64,000 bases of DNA from a virus: the IMG/VR virus record IMGVR_UViG_3300025012_000076, positions 1 through 64,000 of that record. One strand, written 5' to 3'. The translations under genes and the position numbers were made by a program. Under the pieces are notes generated by a model, which saw only the letters and a program-made list of their open reading frames with translations, made no database searches and was not told the origin of the DNA. This document shows, piece by piece, positions 17,317 through 25,061 of the stretch (position 1 is its first letter; each line of letters begins with the position of its first letter).

Positions 17317-18021
17317 TTAAACTCCAATCGCAATAAAATCGAGGACTTTTCCAGCGTCAGCAGCTGTCCACGTAAAATAGGAAGGTGCTTTGCCGGTAAT
17401 TGTGTGCGTATGGGGAGGATAATTCCCGCCGTTTGTTTGTGTCGCAACGACGGCTAGGCAGGCACTGGGAAATGCGGTAGGGAAATAAGTGGTCCCACTA
17501 CTCGTTGATCCCCACTGGATCATAAATCCTTGCGGTGTCTTAAAATATCCGTTGTAAGTGAGATAATGAGCGAAGGCGTTAATGTGGTTGGTGGCATTGG
17601 TGGCAGAACCAACCACCATCGCCGCTCTGGATGCCAGAAAACCGTTGCCGTTGGAATCCGCACCCCACAAGTATGTCGGGTTATTGTGCGAATTTGCCCA
17701 ACTGAAATGCTGCCCGTCGACTGTATCCGCATTGCCGGCACTGGTTGCCGATGTCGCGTTGCCGCTCAATGCTGCGGTGATGACCCTTGTGGAAAAGTCT
17801 CCGTTGGCATCGCGCAGAACCAGCCGGCTTCCGACGTTTGAAGCGGTCGCGCTGTGGGGATTGGTCAGCGCCGCATGTACGGCAGCCGCAAGTTTGTTGA
17901 ACTCCGTGCGGTTGGCGAGGATCTGCATCAGTTCTTCGAGGATGGCCTGATTCAGCTCGTCGCCGTCAATGATGGACTTGACGGGTGAAGTGAATTCATT
18001 GACGGGTGTCAGGTTCTTCAT
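17317..18021 (-). CDS. Tail fibre protein
   Basis: A 234-residue protein. The first 45 residues are helical (TPVNEFTSPVKSIIDGDELNQAILEEL), then come fibre-typical SNVGSRLVLRDANGDFSTRVITA and ALSGNATSATSAGNADTVDGQHF, motifs shared by many phage side-tail fibres. The C-terminus (FMIQWGSTSSGTTYFPTAFP, ending TAADAGKVLDFIAIGV) resembles the receptor-tip domain of P2/Mu-type fibres. It comes before its probable assembly chaperone. GGAGG supports the start. Confidence 0.75.
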   Translation of the reverse strand: MKNLTPVNEFTSPVKSIIDGDELNQAILEELMQILANRTEFNKLAAAVHAALTNPHSATASNVGSRLVLRDANGDFSTRVITAALSGNATSATSAGNADTVDGQHFSWANSHNNPTYLWGADSNGNGFLASRAAMVVGSATNATNHINAFAHYLTYNGYFKTPQGFMIQWGSTSSGTTYFPTAFPSACLAVVATQTNGGNYPPHTHTITGKAPSYFTWTAADAGKVLDFIAIGV

Positions 18022-18033
18022 CGGTGCCTCCGG

Positions 18034-18489
18034 CTATTGAACCGAGATCGTCCATTCGACGGTGATTTTGTACAGCGTCGACTTGGTGATCGGGGTGATA
18101 ATAACTCTTGAAAAAAGGATCTCGGTGGCGTCCGATTTGAGGCCGAGTTCTTGGTAGGTGAAGCTGCCGCCCTCGTTCCCTTCCATCGTCGTCGCGAACA
18201 TGACCTTGTTATAGGCCGGATAGGTGACGGTGACCGCCTTCTCAAACTGCTCGTCGATCAGGGCGGTGTCGGCGGTCGCGGCTGCTTGGTTCGACGTACC
18301 GAACGCCATCTTGGTGATGTGCTCTAGGTTTTTATAGCTGGCATCGCCGCCGAGAAGCTTGGCGACCAGAGTCTTTCCCCCATTCACAATCAAATTCTGG
18401 ATGTCCCGCTCCTCAACCAGTGTTCCGTCGAGGGTTCGCACGGAAATCTTTAAGTCGCCGCGCAGGCCGATCATTTCACCGATGTTCAT
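18034..18489 (-). CDS. Tail fibre-proximal structural protein
   Basis: A 151-residue protein. ATG 18489 is preceded by GGAGG at the usual distance and follows the upstream stop by one base; a longer frame to 18528 overlaps the preceding gene. The sequence (RGDLKISVRTLDGTLVEERDIQNLIVNGG, MAFGTSNQAAATADTAL) resembles phage proteins found beside the DUF2612/YmfQ-like and fibre genes, often annotated as tail-collar or fibre connector proteins. The role in linking fibre to baseplate is inferred. Confidence 0.5.
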   Translation of the reverse strand: MNIGEMIGLRGDLKISVRTLDGTLVEERDIQNLIVNGGKTLVAKLLGGDASYKNLEHITKMAFGTSNQAAATADTALIDEQFEKAVTVTYPAYNKVMFATTMEGNEGGSFTYQELGLKSDATEILFSRVIITPITKSTLYKITVEWTISVQ

Positions 18490-18490
18490 C

Positions 18491-19501
18491 CTATCCTCCG
18501 TAAAGTCCGGTCGCGACGATGCTGCCATCGGCGACGAGAATGGTTTTCACTGCGATCTGTTCTTTGATGGCGTCATTGGTCCCACATAGCAGTCCCGGCG
18601 TCCCGCAAATCCATCCGGTACCGCAGATAATTGCGCCCGGAAGGAATGTGTCGTCGATGCCGGCGTTGATCGATGCGCCGACCGTCTCAGTAATCGACAC
18701 GTTTTCGCTGATTGCGTTGAGCTTGCTCAGGACGGTCTGCAGGAAGTCGGTCCCGGCGGCCTTGTTCTTCCGCACCACGGCCTTCATGCGGTCAATCAGG
18801 AGCAGGGCTTCTTCCGCCGACAAGTCGTTCGGGACGGCAAGGTCGAGCAGGAAGCGTCCGGCGGCTTCGGCTTGGTCTTCTGGCGGCAGCTCGGCAACAT
18901 TGGGCAGGGCATCGCGCACAGTGCAAATCATCCCGAAGGCTTCCGCGATGATGTTCTCCAGTGCCACATTGTTGCTGCGCGGCCTTATCGCTTCGGCGAT
19001 GGCCCGGTTCAGAAAGGTTGCGTCGCTCTCTCCGGCGACCCGGTAGGTGCCAAAGAGGTCGCCCCACTCCTCCGCCCAGGTGCCGGTGGCGGAGTGCAGG
19101 TAGAGCTGCTTGGTGGCGTCGTCGATGCGATCTCGCTGGTTGTCCAGTTCCCATGCGCTGGTCTTGAGTTCCGACCAGAGCAGCGACTGGTGATAGCCGA
19201 TGGATTCTCCCGACTGCGCCGTCCCCTGTTCGACAATCCCTCGCGCCAGCATGGTTCCGTACTGGCCGTCGTAGAGGACGGTGGTGAAGCCCTTGACTTG
19301 CAGGGCGGCAAGGAAATCGTTGACCGTGCCCGTTTCAAGGCTGATCGTCGTCGTTCCGGTGGCGTCGGTCGTCAGACACCGCAGGCCGACAATGCGAAAG
19401 GTGGCACCGTCCTTAGTGATCGTTGCGATCTCGACACGCTGCGGCGATTTATTCCATACGGAGTTCAGCCGGGCTAGGACTCGTTCGAAGGCGCCCATCA
19501 T
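18491..19501 (-). CDS. Baseplate-associated protein (DUF2612-like)
   Basis: A 336-residue protein. Two segments look like tail protein I / DUF2612 proteins, which attach fibres to the baseplate: EELGDLFGTYRVAGESDATFLNRA-like sequence near 135-160 and NNVALENIIAEAFGM near 175-190. The C-terminus contains a Cys/Gly repeat (IICGTGWICGTPGLLCGT). It follows the baseplate J-like gene with an overlap of four bases, as expected for the J-I order of contractile tails. Confidence 0.6.
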   Translation of the reverse strand: MMGAFERVLARLNSVWNKSPQRVEIATITKDGATFRIVGLRCLTTDATGTTTISLETGTVNDFLAALQVKGFTTVLYDGQYGTMLARGIVEQGTAQSGESIGYHQSLLWSELKTSAWELDNQRDRIDDATKQLYLHSATGTWAEEWGDLFGTYRVAGESDATFLNRAIAEAIRPRSNNVALENIIAEAFGMICTVRDALPNVAELPPEDQAEAAGRFLLDLAVPNDLSAEEALLLIDRMKAVVRKNKAAGTDFLQTVLSKLNAISENVSITETVGASINAGIDDTFLPGAIICGTGWICGTPGLLCGTNDAIKEQIAVKTILVADGSIVATGLYGG

Positions 19502-20598
19502 GTCACCGTAATCGTGCCGGGGATGAGCACTTGCGTGTCGGTGATGGTGACGTCGGCGGCAGGAACCGACACGTCGCAGTTTGTCACGCCGTCGACCGCC
19601 ATCGTCAGCTGCACCAGTTCCGCCCAGATCAAATCGTCTCCGACCTTGAGCGTGGCGAAGTAGGCCAAGATCGCCTCTTCAATGGCTTCGGCAGCTCCGC
19701 TGGCGCTGGCAGACTGCGTCGTCGCGATGGTCACATCCTGTGCGACCGGCGTGGCGGAGACGGCGGTGACGACGACCCCGGCAGCTTTGTATCCGGCAAT
19801 CTTCACGCCGTTGTCGTCGACATAACCGTCGATGATCTTCTGCGCTTCGGTAATCAGTCCCGCCGAGGCGGTTCCGACGCCGTTGTAGATAACGCAATCC
19901 GCGATGGCCTGCCCGGTCAGGATCGTCTTGGCCGAGACCACTTGCTCGGTGACAACTCCCTCCACCAGCAGCCGGGCCGTGGTGGCGCCGTATTCAATAG
20001 CGGTATCGGTGGCCCGCGACAGATTGAGGACGTAGTTGGCAAAGCGTTCGCGTCGGCTGGATTCTGTTTCGCGTTCGGCGCCATTCGAGAATGACAGCGG
20101 GTTGCTGACTGCGGTGATTCCGGGGATGGTCGTCTTTAGAACCGTAATGGTGGCGGCGCCCGTGTTCCCGGTGGTCCCGGCAGTGGTACAGGCAACGTTG
20201 ATGCTGGTGGTCGCTTGCCCGGCCAAGATCGTCCCGTCGGCGACGGTGACGAAGACCTTCTCGGCGATGGTGGCGGTGGCGGTGGTCGCAACTCGCGTGC
20301 CGGCAGGAATATTGATGTCGCTACCGGGGACTGGATTCGCGGTAAAAGTCACGGCCCCAGCGGCTTTGCTCGCCGGCAGCAGGGAGAAAGTAAAGGCTTG
20401 ATAGACTGCGACCGGGATCGCCTTCTTGACTGCCGCATAGAACTGGTAGTCCTGCTCCTCCATTTCAACGGCAATGGCCTCGAACTTGGTGCGGAGCTTG
20501 GAGCCGACGACCAGATCGGTCACGGTACTGCAAATACCCGTGAACCAGCCGACCATGCGGGAAACTCTGATGTCTGCCTTGATAATCTCGAATGCCAT
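19498..20598 (-). CDS. Baseplate J-like protein
   Basis: A 366-residue protein with the baseplate J pattern: N-terminal helices followed by IPAGTRVATTATATIAEKVF near 95-115, AVSNPLSFSNGAERETESSRRERFANYVLNL near 160-190 (the conserved NP...G.E.E.D...R), and a C-terminal beta domain (CDVSVPAADVTITDTQVLIPGTITV). J proteins form the baseplate wedge that undergoes contraction rearrangement. A recurrent TTTGATATAGGAAAC motif lies 22 bases upstream of the ATG. Confidence 0.85.
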   Translation of the reverse strand: MAFEIIKADIRVSRMVGWFTGICSTVTDLVVGSKLRTKFEAIAVEMEEQDYQFYAAVKKAIPVAVYQAFTFSLLPASKAAGAVTFTANPVPGSDINIPAGTRVATTATATIAEKVFVTVADGTILAGQATTSINVACTTAGTTGNTGAATITVLKTTIPGITAVSNPLSFSNGAERETESSRRERFANYVLNLSRATDTAIEYGATTARLLVEGVVTEQVVSAKTILTGQAIADCVIYNGVGTASAGLITEAQKIIDGYVDDNGVKIAGYKAAGVVVTAVSATPVAQDVTIATTQSASASGAAEAIEEAILAYFATLKVGDDLIWAELVQLTMAVDGVTNCDVSVPAADVTITDTQVLIPGTITVT

Positions 20599-20619
20599 GC
20601 CGGTATCTTAACCTCTCGC

Positions 20620-20634
20620 GTTTCCTATATCAAA
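20620..20634 (-). promoter_or_regulatory. TTTGATATAGGAAAC motif upstream of baseplate J gene
   Basis: On the minus strand it reads GCAAATTCTTTGATATAGGAAACGCG, matching the recurrent motif, in the 44-base gap before the baseplate J start. The orientation is that of the gene it precedes. Confidence 0.5.
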
Positions 20635-20642
20635 GAATTTGC

Positions 20643-22544
20643 TCATGCGACCAGCAGCCGCATTTGTTCCGGATTTGACCTGCCCACCAGCTTGCAGCGC
20701 ACGTCGACATAAAGGCTGATCCCCTCGGTCTGGAACGAGGATTCCAGCACGCTCTCGACGCGCGGGTCTTGCAGGACCGCCAGCTCGGCCTCGAACAGCG
20801 CCCGCTCCTGCCACATCTCGTTGCTGATCTTCCCGACGATTTCCGGCAGCCGGGAGCCGTAGCCTTCGTGGCTCAACTGCTTCAGCTCGCCGCGAGTGGT
20901 GGCAATGCGGTGGCGGATCGCCATCTCCAGATTAGCGATGCCGCCGACGGTGGCGATGTCTCCCGATGGGGTGGCGACCATGAACCCGTCGGCGTCGAGC
21001 AGTTCGTCGATGCCGTAGGCACTCTCTTCAAAGGTGCTGCCGGCAGAGGCGAAGTTCTGTCCGATCGTGGTACCGGGGATGCGGACGGACTCTCCGGCAA
21101 TCAGGATCGAGTAGCGGTCGGCATGGGTGCTGATCGGGGTGCCGGCAAGGATGTCGACGATCAGTTCTTCGGTCAGGGTCACAGTCGTGTCATCCACTGC
21201 CGCGACTTCTGCGAAAATGTCCCCGACGCTGATGGTGTCGGCATTCGCTCGAAACAGGATGATCTCGCCCGGCAGGATGGACCCGTCGAAGGTGGCAACC
21301 TCAATCGTCCGGCTGCCGGCATAGGCGGTGTCGAGGACCGTGCCGAAGTAAAGAGCCGGGGAATAACGGTCCTCCTCGGTCTGGCCAATGTAGGGAAACG
21401 TCAGGCCGTTGATGGCGACGACGTCCTGCCAGCGGACGTTGTTCTTTCCGGCAACAGTCTGGATGGTGTCGCCATCGGTCAGGGCAATCTCGGTGGCGGA
21501 GAGGAGGACGGTCTCCTGCGTGTTACTGAACAGCGATTCTTCCGGGACTGTTTCACTGGCGATCGTGCTGTCGAGGATTGATGCTCCGGTGAGGATTTCC
21601 GGGTTGTCGCTGGCAGACAGGGTGCCCGATCTCTCCGGGATCACGGTGGTCTCGATAAAGAGCTGCTCTTCCGCCTTGAGGGAGAGTAGCGCCCGCTCAA
21701 CGTCGCGGAGTCCTCGCGTAATTTCGTGCGGGATGTCGGAGAAGCTGGAGATCGTGTGAATGATCGCCTGCGTGGCGTTGATCGTGGAGACGACCAGCGA
21801 GAAGGCGACGTTGATGACCTTGGAGACGCCATTGCGGAGGGCCGTGACCGCTGTCGAGATCGCCTTGACGTTGGCTTCGACCGTCGCCATGACCGTGAGG
21901 ACCGTACTGACGACGCTCATGACAGCGGCATAGGCGTTCAGCGCCTTCATCAGCCAACCGGTCTTTGCCGGCAGGGTTCCGAAGTTGAAGTAAATGCTGA
22001 TCATCGCCTGCTCATCGATCGACGGCAGGATGCGACCGAGGACGGTCATGTCGAGATTGTACTGGTACATCATTCGCCGCTGGATATCTTTGGTCAGCGT
22101 GAACTGATTGAGCTGAACCCGGAAGTAGTCGCGGTTGCAGTAATCGTAAAAGTGGAGGACGGGCTTCTTGGCACCAAGGGGCTTCTTGTTTTCAGCCCCA
22201 TAGATATCGTAGGCCGCGAACTGAGCATGGAAGTCGGCAAAGATCGCTTCCAGTTCCAGAAACAGGGCGAGGCCGGTCTTCTTATCCCCGGCCAGATGAA
22301 CGGCTCCCGATCCGGGGTATTTCGTCCCTCGGATGCCGAAGACGCCGCTGATCTTGATCTTCGGGATGCCGTAGCCGACATTGTCCTCGAATGCCCCTGC
22401 CTTGGTCATGGTGACGCTGGCACGCGTCGGGCGCGACAGCGTATAGGACTCCGGGTTGATCGGGAGAATGTACTGGTTCTCGATGATCCCTCGGTCGTCC
22501 AAGACCTCGAACATGAACGGCAGTTTTTGTCTGCTGGCAGGCAT
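20643..22544 (-). CDS. LysM tail protein fused to gp25/GPW-like baseplate wedge domain
   Basis: A 633-residue protein. Residues 1-200 resemble LysM-type baseplate proteins (PINPESYTLSRPTRASVTMTKAG, GVFGIRGTKYPGSGAVHL). A helical region follows. A LysM module near 380-425 reads ALTDGDTIQTVAGKNN and WQDVVAINGLTFP. The C-terminal 140 residues fit the gp25/GPW wedge family: RHRIATTRGELKQLSHEGYGSRL then WQERALFEAELAVLQDPRV. These two functions are usually separate genes, so this is a natural fusion that joins hub and wedge. Confidence 0.7.
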   Translation of the reverse strand: MPASRQKLPFMFEVLDDRGIIENQYILPINPESYTLSRPTRASVTMTKAGAFEDNVGYGIPKIKISGVFGIRGTKYPGSGAVHLAGDKKTGLALFLELEAIFADFHAQFAAYDIYGAENKKPLGAKKPVLHFYDYCNRDYFRVQLNQFTLTKDIQRRMMYQYNLDMTVLGRILPSIDEQAMISIYFNFGTLPAKTGWLMKALNAYAAVMSVVSTVLTVMATVEANVKAISTAVTALRNGVSKVINVAFSLVVSTINATQAIIHTISSFSDIPHEITRGLRDVERALLSLKAEEQLFIETTVIPERSGTLSASDNPEILTGASILDSTIASETVPEESLFSNTQETVLLSATEIALTDGDTIQTVAGKNNVRWQDVVAINGLTFPYIGQTEEDRYSPALYFGTVLDTAYAGSRTIEVATFDGSILPGEIILFRANADTISVGDIFAEVAAVDDTTVTLTEELIVDILAGTPISTHADRYSILIAGESVRIPGTTIGQNFASAGSTFEESAYGIDELLDADGFMVATPSGDIATVGGIANLEMAIRHRIATTRGELKQLSHEGYGSRLPEIVGKISNEMWQERALFEAELAVLQDPRVESVLESSFQTEGISLYVDVRCKLVGRSNPEQMRLLVA

Positions 22545-22554
22545 GGGCTTCTCC

Positions 22555-22776
22555 TTACGTTATGTTGCCGCTGTGCTCGCCGTCCGGGGCGCCGCTGGTA
22601 GTCGTGACGACGGCGTTGGCCTTGATATAGTCGACGATGGCGGTGGAGTCGGCCAGCAGCATCGCGTCACTGAGCGCTTGCACCGCTGCGGCGCTCGATC
22701 CCTGTGTGTAACTTGCCGTCACCGCGTCTCTGGCTGCCTCTCTGGCGGCATTGAGCCCTGCCCCTGTCATGGCCAT
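22555..22776 (-). CDS. Small helical tail-region protein
   Basis: A 73-residue Ala-rich protein (GAGLNAAREAARDAVTASYTQG, QALSDAMLLADSTAIVDYIKANAVV). Short proteins of this composition stand between spike and LysM genes in several contractile tails, but I cannot name a family. Its position in the baseplate cluster suggests a minor structural or chaperone role. Confidence 0.5.
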   Translation of the reverse strand: MAMTGAGLNAAREAARDAVTASYTQGSSAAAVQALSDAMLLADSTAIVDYIKANAVVTTTSGAPDGEHSGNIT

Positions 22777-22785
22777 GTCATTCTC

Positions 22786-23511
22786 CTATTTGCTCAGCTT
22801 GACGGTCGCGGAGACCATCGCGTGTGGCTGCTTCGTGTAGGGGCAGAGGCAGTCTCCTTGAACGCCGCCCTTGACGCCTCCGCCAGCGGCGCCGTCGAGA
22901 TCGATGCCGGCGCTGGTCCATGCGGTCTTGCCAGCGATCGTTACCGTGCATTTCCCGGCGCTGGCGGTGATCGTGAGGTCGCCGCTGGTGATGGTGATGT
23001 CCTCGTTGCCCTCGATGATCGTCGTGCGCTTGCCGGCGACGGTAGTGTGCTCGTCGACCGCGACCACTGTCGTCCGGTTGCCGTCCTTGTCGATCTCCTC
23101 GCTGGTGCCGCTGCGCTTGCGGTAGCTGCGGGTGCGTTTGGCGGCGGGGGTGTAGATGGCGCTGTCCGCCGGGCCGAGGTAGCCGACGACCACCGGGTCG
23201 TTGCGGTCCTTGTTGAAGAAATCAATCGCGACAATGTCCCCTTCTTCCGGAGTCCACTCTTCGCCGTTGTCCTTGTTGATCTTCCCGTACAGCAGCGGCA
23301 CGCCCATGAGGTATTCGTGCAGCTTGCCGACGTTCCGTCCGAACAGGCCGATATCGACTTGCGTCCGCCGCCAGCCGCCCGCGTCCGCATGTTTGATGCC
23401 GTCCTTGAGCACGACTCCCCGGACGAGGCTGTCCGCCGAGAAATTAACGGCTTTGACCGCCTTGTTTTGTTCCATCCCCGATTGCCGCCGGGCACCGTTG
23501 CGTTCAAGCAT
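22786..23511 (-). CDS. Baseplate spike protein (gpV/gp5-like)
   Basis: A 241-residue protein starting at ATG 23511. A start 63 bases upstream would include the recurrent TAGGGAAC motif in coding sequence and is unlikely. The OB-fold region (LVRGVVLKDG, EGDIVAIDFFNKDRNDPVVVGYLG) matches gpV baseplate spikes. It is followed by a short beta-helix of repeated T-x-I/V strands (NRTTVVAVDEHTTVAGKRTTIIEGNEDITITSG split over rungs). The C-terminus has CLCP followed by His, which could bind metal at the needle tip. It pierces the outer membrane on contraction. Confidence 0.75.
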   Translation of the reverse strand: MLERNGARRQSGMEQNKAVKAVNFSADSLVRGVVLKDGIKHADAGGWRRTQVDIGLFGRNVGKLHEYLMGVPLLYGKINKDNGEEWTPEEGDIVAIDFFNKDRNDPVVVGYLGPADSAIYTPAAKRTRSYRKRSGTSEEIDKDGNRTTVVAVDEHTTVAGKRTTIIEGNEDITITSGDLTITASAGKCTVTIAGKTAWTSAGIDLDGAAGGGVKGGVQGDCLCPYTKQPHAMVSATVKLSK

Positions 23512-23556
23512 GTTTCTGTCCCTTTTATGTTTGACTTTACCGTTTGGTATATTATA

Positions 23557-23570
23557 GTGTTCCCTATGTC
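23557..23570 (-). promoter_or_regulatory. GACATAGGGAACAC motif, proximal copy before spike gene
   Basis: It reads on the minus strand and is 46 bases upstream of the spike ATG. A TATAAT lies immediately downstream on the same strand. Recurrent motif copy. Confidence 0.5.
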
Positions 23571-23623
23571 GCATATCTTACCCGCTGGCGGGGAGTGGTG
23601 GCAAAGTTTTTGCTGTATCGTGG

Positions 23624-23637
23624 GTGTTCCCTATATC
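23624..23637 (-). promoter_or_regulatory. GATATAGGGAACAC motif, distal copy before spike gene
   Basis: Second copy, 67 bases from the first on the same strand. Between them lies ACAGCAAAAACTTTGC, which also occurs in the equivalent place near 29590, so the whole divergent region has been duplicated with the antirepressor module. Confidence 0.5.
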
Positions 23638-23708
23638 GCTAAGACGTGATTTCGTTCTTTTTTTGTTGCAATCGTTTATGAGCCTGCGGTAACGTGCCTT
23701 CAACCTGC

Positions 23709-23852
23709 TCAACACAGGGACTGGACCGGCTACCGCACCCGTCAGTATTGCGGTATTTTTACGCCCTGCATTTAGAAAGGATGCCGGGAAGGACAGGGAA
23801 TATCCAATACCTGTCGCAGCCGTCCATTGCTGTGTTGAACTTCCCGGCATCC
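23709..23852 (+). ncRNA. Structured leader RNA A (C4-antisense-RNA-like) of the AntA module
   Basis: Paired segments in order: TCAACACAG (23709-23717) with CTGTGTTGA (23830-23838); a terminator-like hairpin TACCGCA/TGCGGTA plus TTTTT (23731-23760); a 13-bp arm pair 23779-23791 with 23840-23852; and a hairpin GACAGG/CCTGTC (23792-23815) with a GAATAT...AATA loop. The first and third pairs interleave, giving a pseudoknot or two antisense-target contacts. The same elements occur at 29754-29899 with compensating base changes. Position ahead of a small gene and an antirepressor gene matches the c4-icd-ant layout of phages P1/P7, where c4 antisense RNA blocks translation of the downstream leader gene. 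Homology to C4 is inferred. Confidence 0.6.
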
Positions 23853-23888
23853 TCTGCCGCATCCCTCAACAGGAAATGGAGCTTCACC

Positions 23889-24080
23889 ATGAAAAACATC
23901 AAGACCACCTGCCCCATCCCCTACCCGTCCGATCCAATCTTCAACGCCACCCTTCACGCCGGTTTTGCCAAAGAGCGCGGCGGCCAGATTTCGCCGGCCA
24001 ATGTTCTGTGCCTGGCGGAGTATGCCGAGCAGTCGATTCGCCTCTTGCAGTCGCTGTTGGCTGGAAAGGCGGTGTGCTGA
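23889..24080 (+). CDS. Small leader-linked protein A of the antirepressor module
   Basis: A 63-residue protein paralogous to the 81-residue protein at 29934; both share a YPSDPxFN...HAGFAKERGGQI core and end LAGKAVC. Its stop overlaps the regulator start (TGATG). In P1 the equivalent place holds icd, whose translation is coupled to ant. An Icd-like function is an inference from position; the sequence has no membrane segment or known domain. Confidence 0.65.
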   Translation: MKNIKTTCPIPYPSDPIFNATLHAGFAKERGGQISPANVLCLAEYAEQSIRLLQSLLAGKAVC

Positions 24081-24808
24081 TGAATCAGTTAATCGCAATC
24101 GCCAACCGTCCCATCGGCACCGACTCCATTCCGACCGTCAATGCCCGCGACCTTCACGCCTTCCTCGCTGTCGGAAAGGACTTCTCGACATGGATCAAGG
24201 ACCGCATTGACCAGTTCGAGAAGTCCTAAAATCAGGACTTCGTGCGCTCCCCGATTCCGGGGAACGGCAAACATGCGGGTTTACGGGCGCCCATCGAATA
24301 CCACCTCTCCATTGATATGGCGAAAGAGCTGTCGATGGTCGAACGCTCTCCGCAGGGGAAGAAGGCGCGTCTCTACTTCATCGAGTGTGAGCGCCTCGCC
24401 AAGACGCCCCTCATCGAAACGCCAGAAATGCAGATGGCGCGTGGCCTCCTTGCCGCTGCCGCCATGATCGACGACAAGAACCGGCAGATTGCCGTACTGG
24501 AACCGAAGGCCGCCGCTCTCGACCGGATCGCGACCGCTGACGGCTCCCTGTGTATCACCAATGCCGCCAAGGATTTGCAGGTGCGCCCCAAGGATCTCTT
24601 CGCCTTCCTCTCTGGTCACAAGTGGATTTATCGCCGGGCCGGTGGCGGTGGCTTCGTCGCGTATCAGGATAAATTACAGTCCGGCCTACTGGAGCACAAG
24701 GTGACGCTCGTTTCACGCTCCGATGGCAGCGAGAAGCTCACCGAGCAGGTCTTGGTGACGGCCAAAGGCATGGCGCGGCTGGCGGAAGCCTTGGCGGTCA
24801 CGGCGTAG
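24080..24808 (+). pseudogene. AntA-type antirepressor interrupted by an in-frame stop
   Basis: The frame encodes about 242 residues. The AntA/AntB domain begins IPTVNARDLHAFLAVGKDFSTWIKDRI and continues, in the same frame, NQDFVRSP after a single TAA at 24227-24229; then come IEYHLSIDMAKELSMVER and a C-terminal ANT/KilAC-type domain (NAAKDLQVRPKDLFAFLSGHKWIYRR). Both halves are well conserved and no shift is needed, so one nonsense codon (or a sequence error) splits it. A GTG at 24242 could restart the second half. Antirepressors of this class sequester a phage repressor. Ochre stops end other genes here, so recoding is unlikely. Confidence 0.75.
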
Positions 24809-24863
24809 TGTTATGGACTGGCCAATTCCGGCCAGAATTTGCAATTTTCTTAAGGGGATCTAC

Positions 24864-25019
24864 ATGAACGAAAAAGCACAGAAGATGATGGAAGTTCAGG
24901 CGCTGGTCGATGCAATCCGTTGCGGCACTGCCAATGACGAACTGTCGATGGCCGTCAACACGATAAATGTCCTTGCCGGTATGGTGGTCGAAAGGATAGA
25001 GTGGTTGCTGGAAGGTTAG
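24864..25019 (+). CDS. 51-residue module protein A
   Basis: A 51-residue protein with AAGGGG before ATG 24864. It is a paralogue of the equally long protein at 30979; shared features are an AL(V/A)(D/E)AI segment and NVLAGMVVERIEWLLE versus NVLAAMAIERMTAVLE. It is helical and probably dimeric. It is the last gene of the module, directly before the terminator. Function unknown; conservation of both copies argues that it is expressed. Confidence 0.6.
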   Translation: MNEKAQKMMEVQALVDAIRCGTANDELSMAVNTINVLAGMVVERIEWLLEG

Positions 25020-25025
25020 AGGGAT

Positions 25026-25061
25026 AAAATTCGCCCGGTCAGTGATGGCCGGGCGAATTTT
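25026..25061. terminator. Bidirectional terminator of module A
   Basis: Arms AAAATTCGCCCGG / CCGGGCGAATTTT around a loop TCAGTGATGG. The stop codon of the converging tail hub gene lies in the right arm. Module B ends with a stem of different arm sequence but the same loop. Confidence 0.85.

Noticed and set aside
22555-23574. Spike gene start at 23574
   Set aside because: It would place a conserved TAGGGAAC motif in the coding region, and the internal ATG at 23511 is better placed.
24227-24229. Recoded ochre (alternative genetic code) to explain the AntA stop
   Set aside because: TAA ends several genes here in normal positions (for example at 1513-1515 and 7435-7437) and structural genes have no in-frame TAA, so the code is standard.
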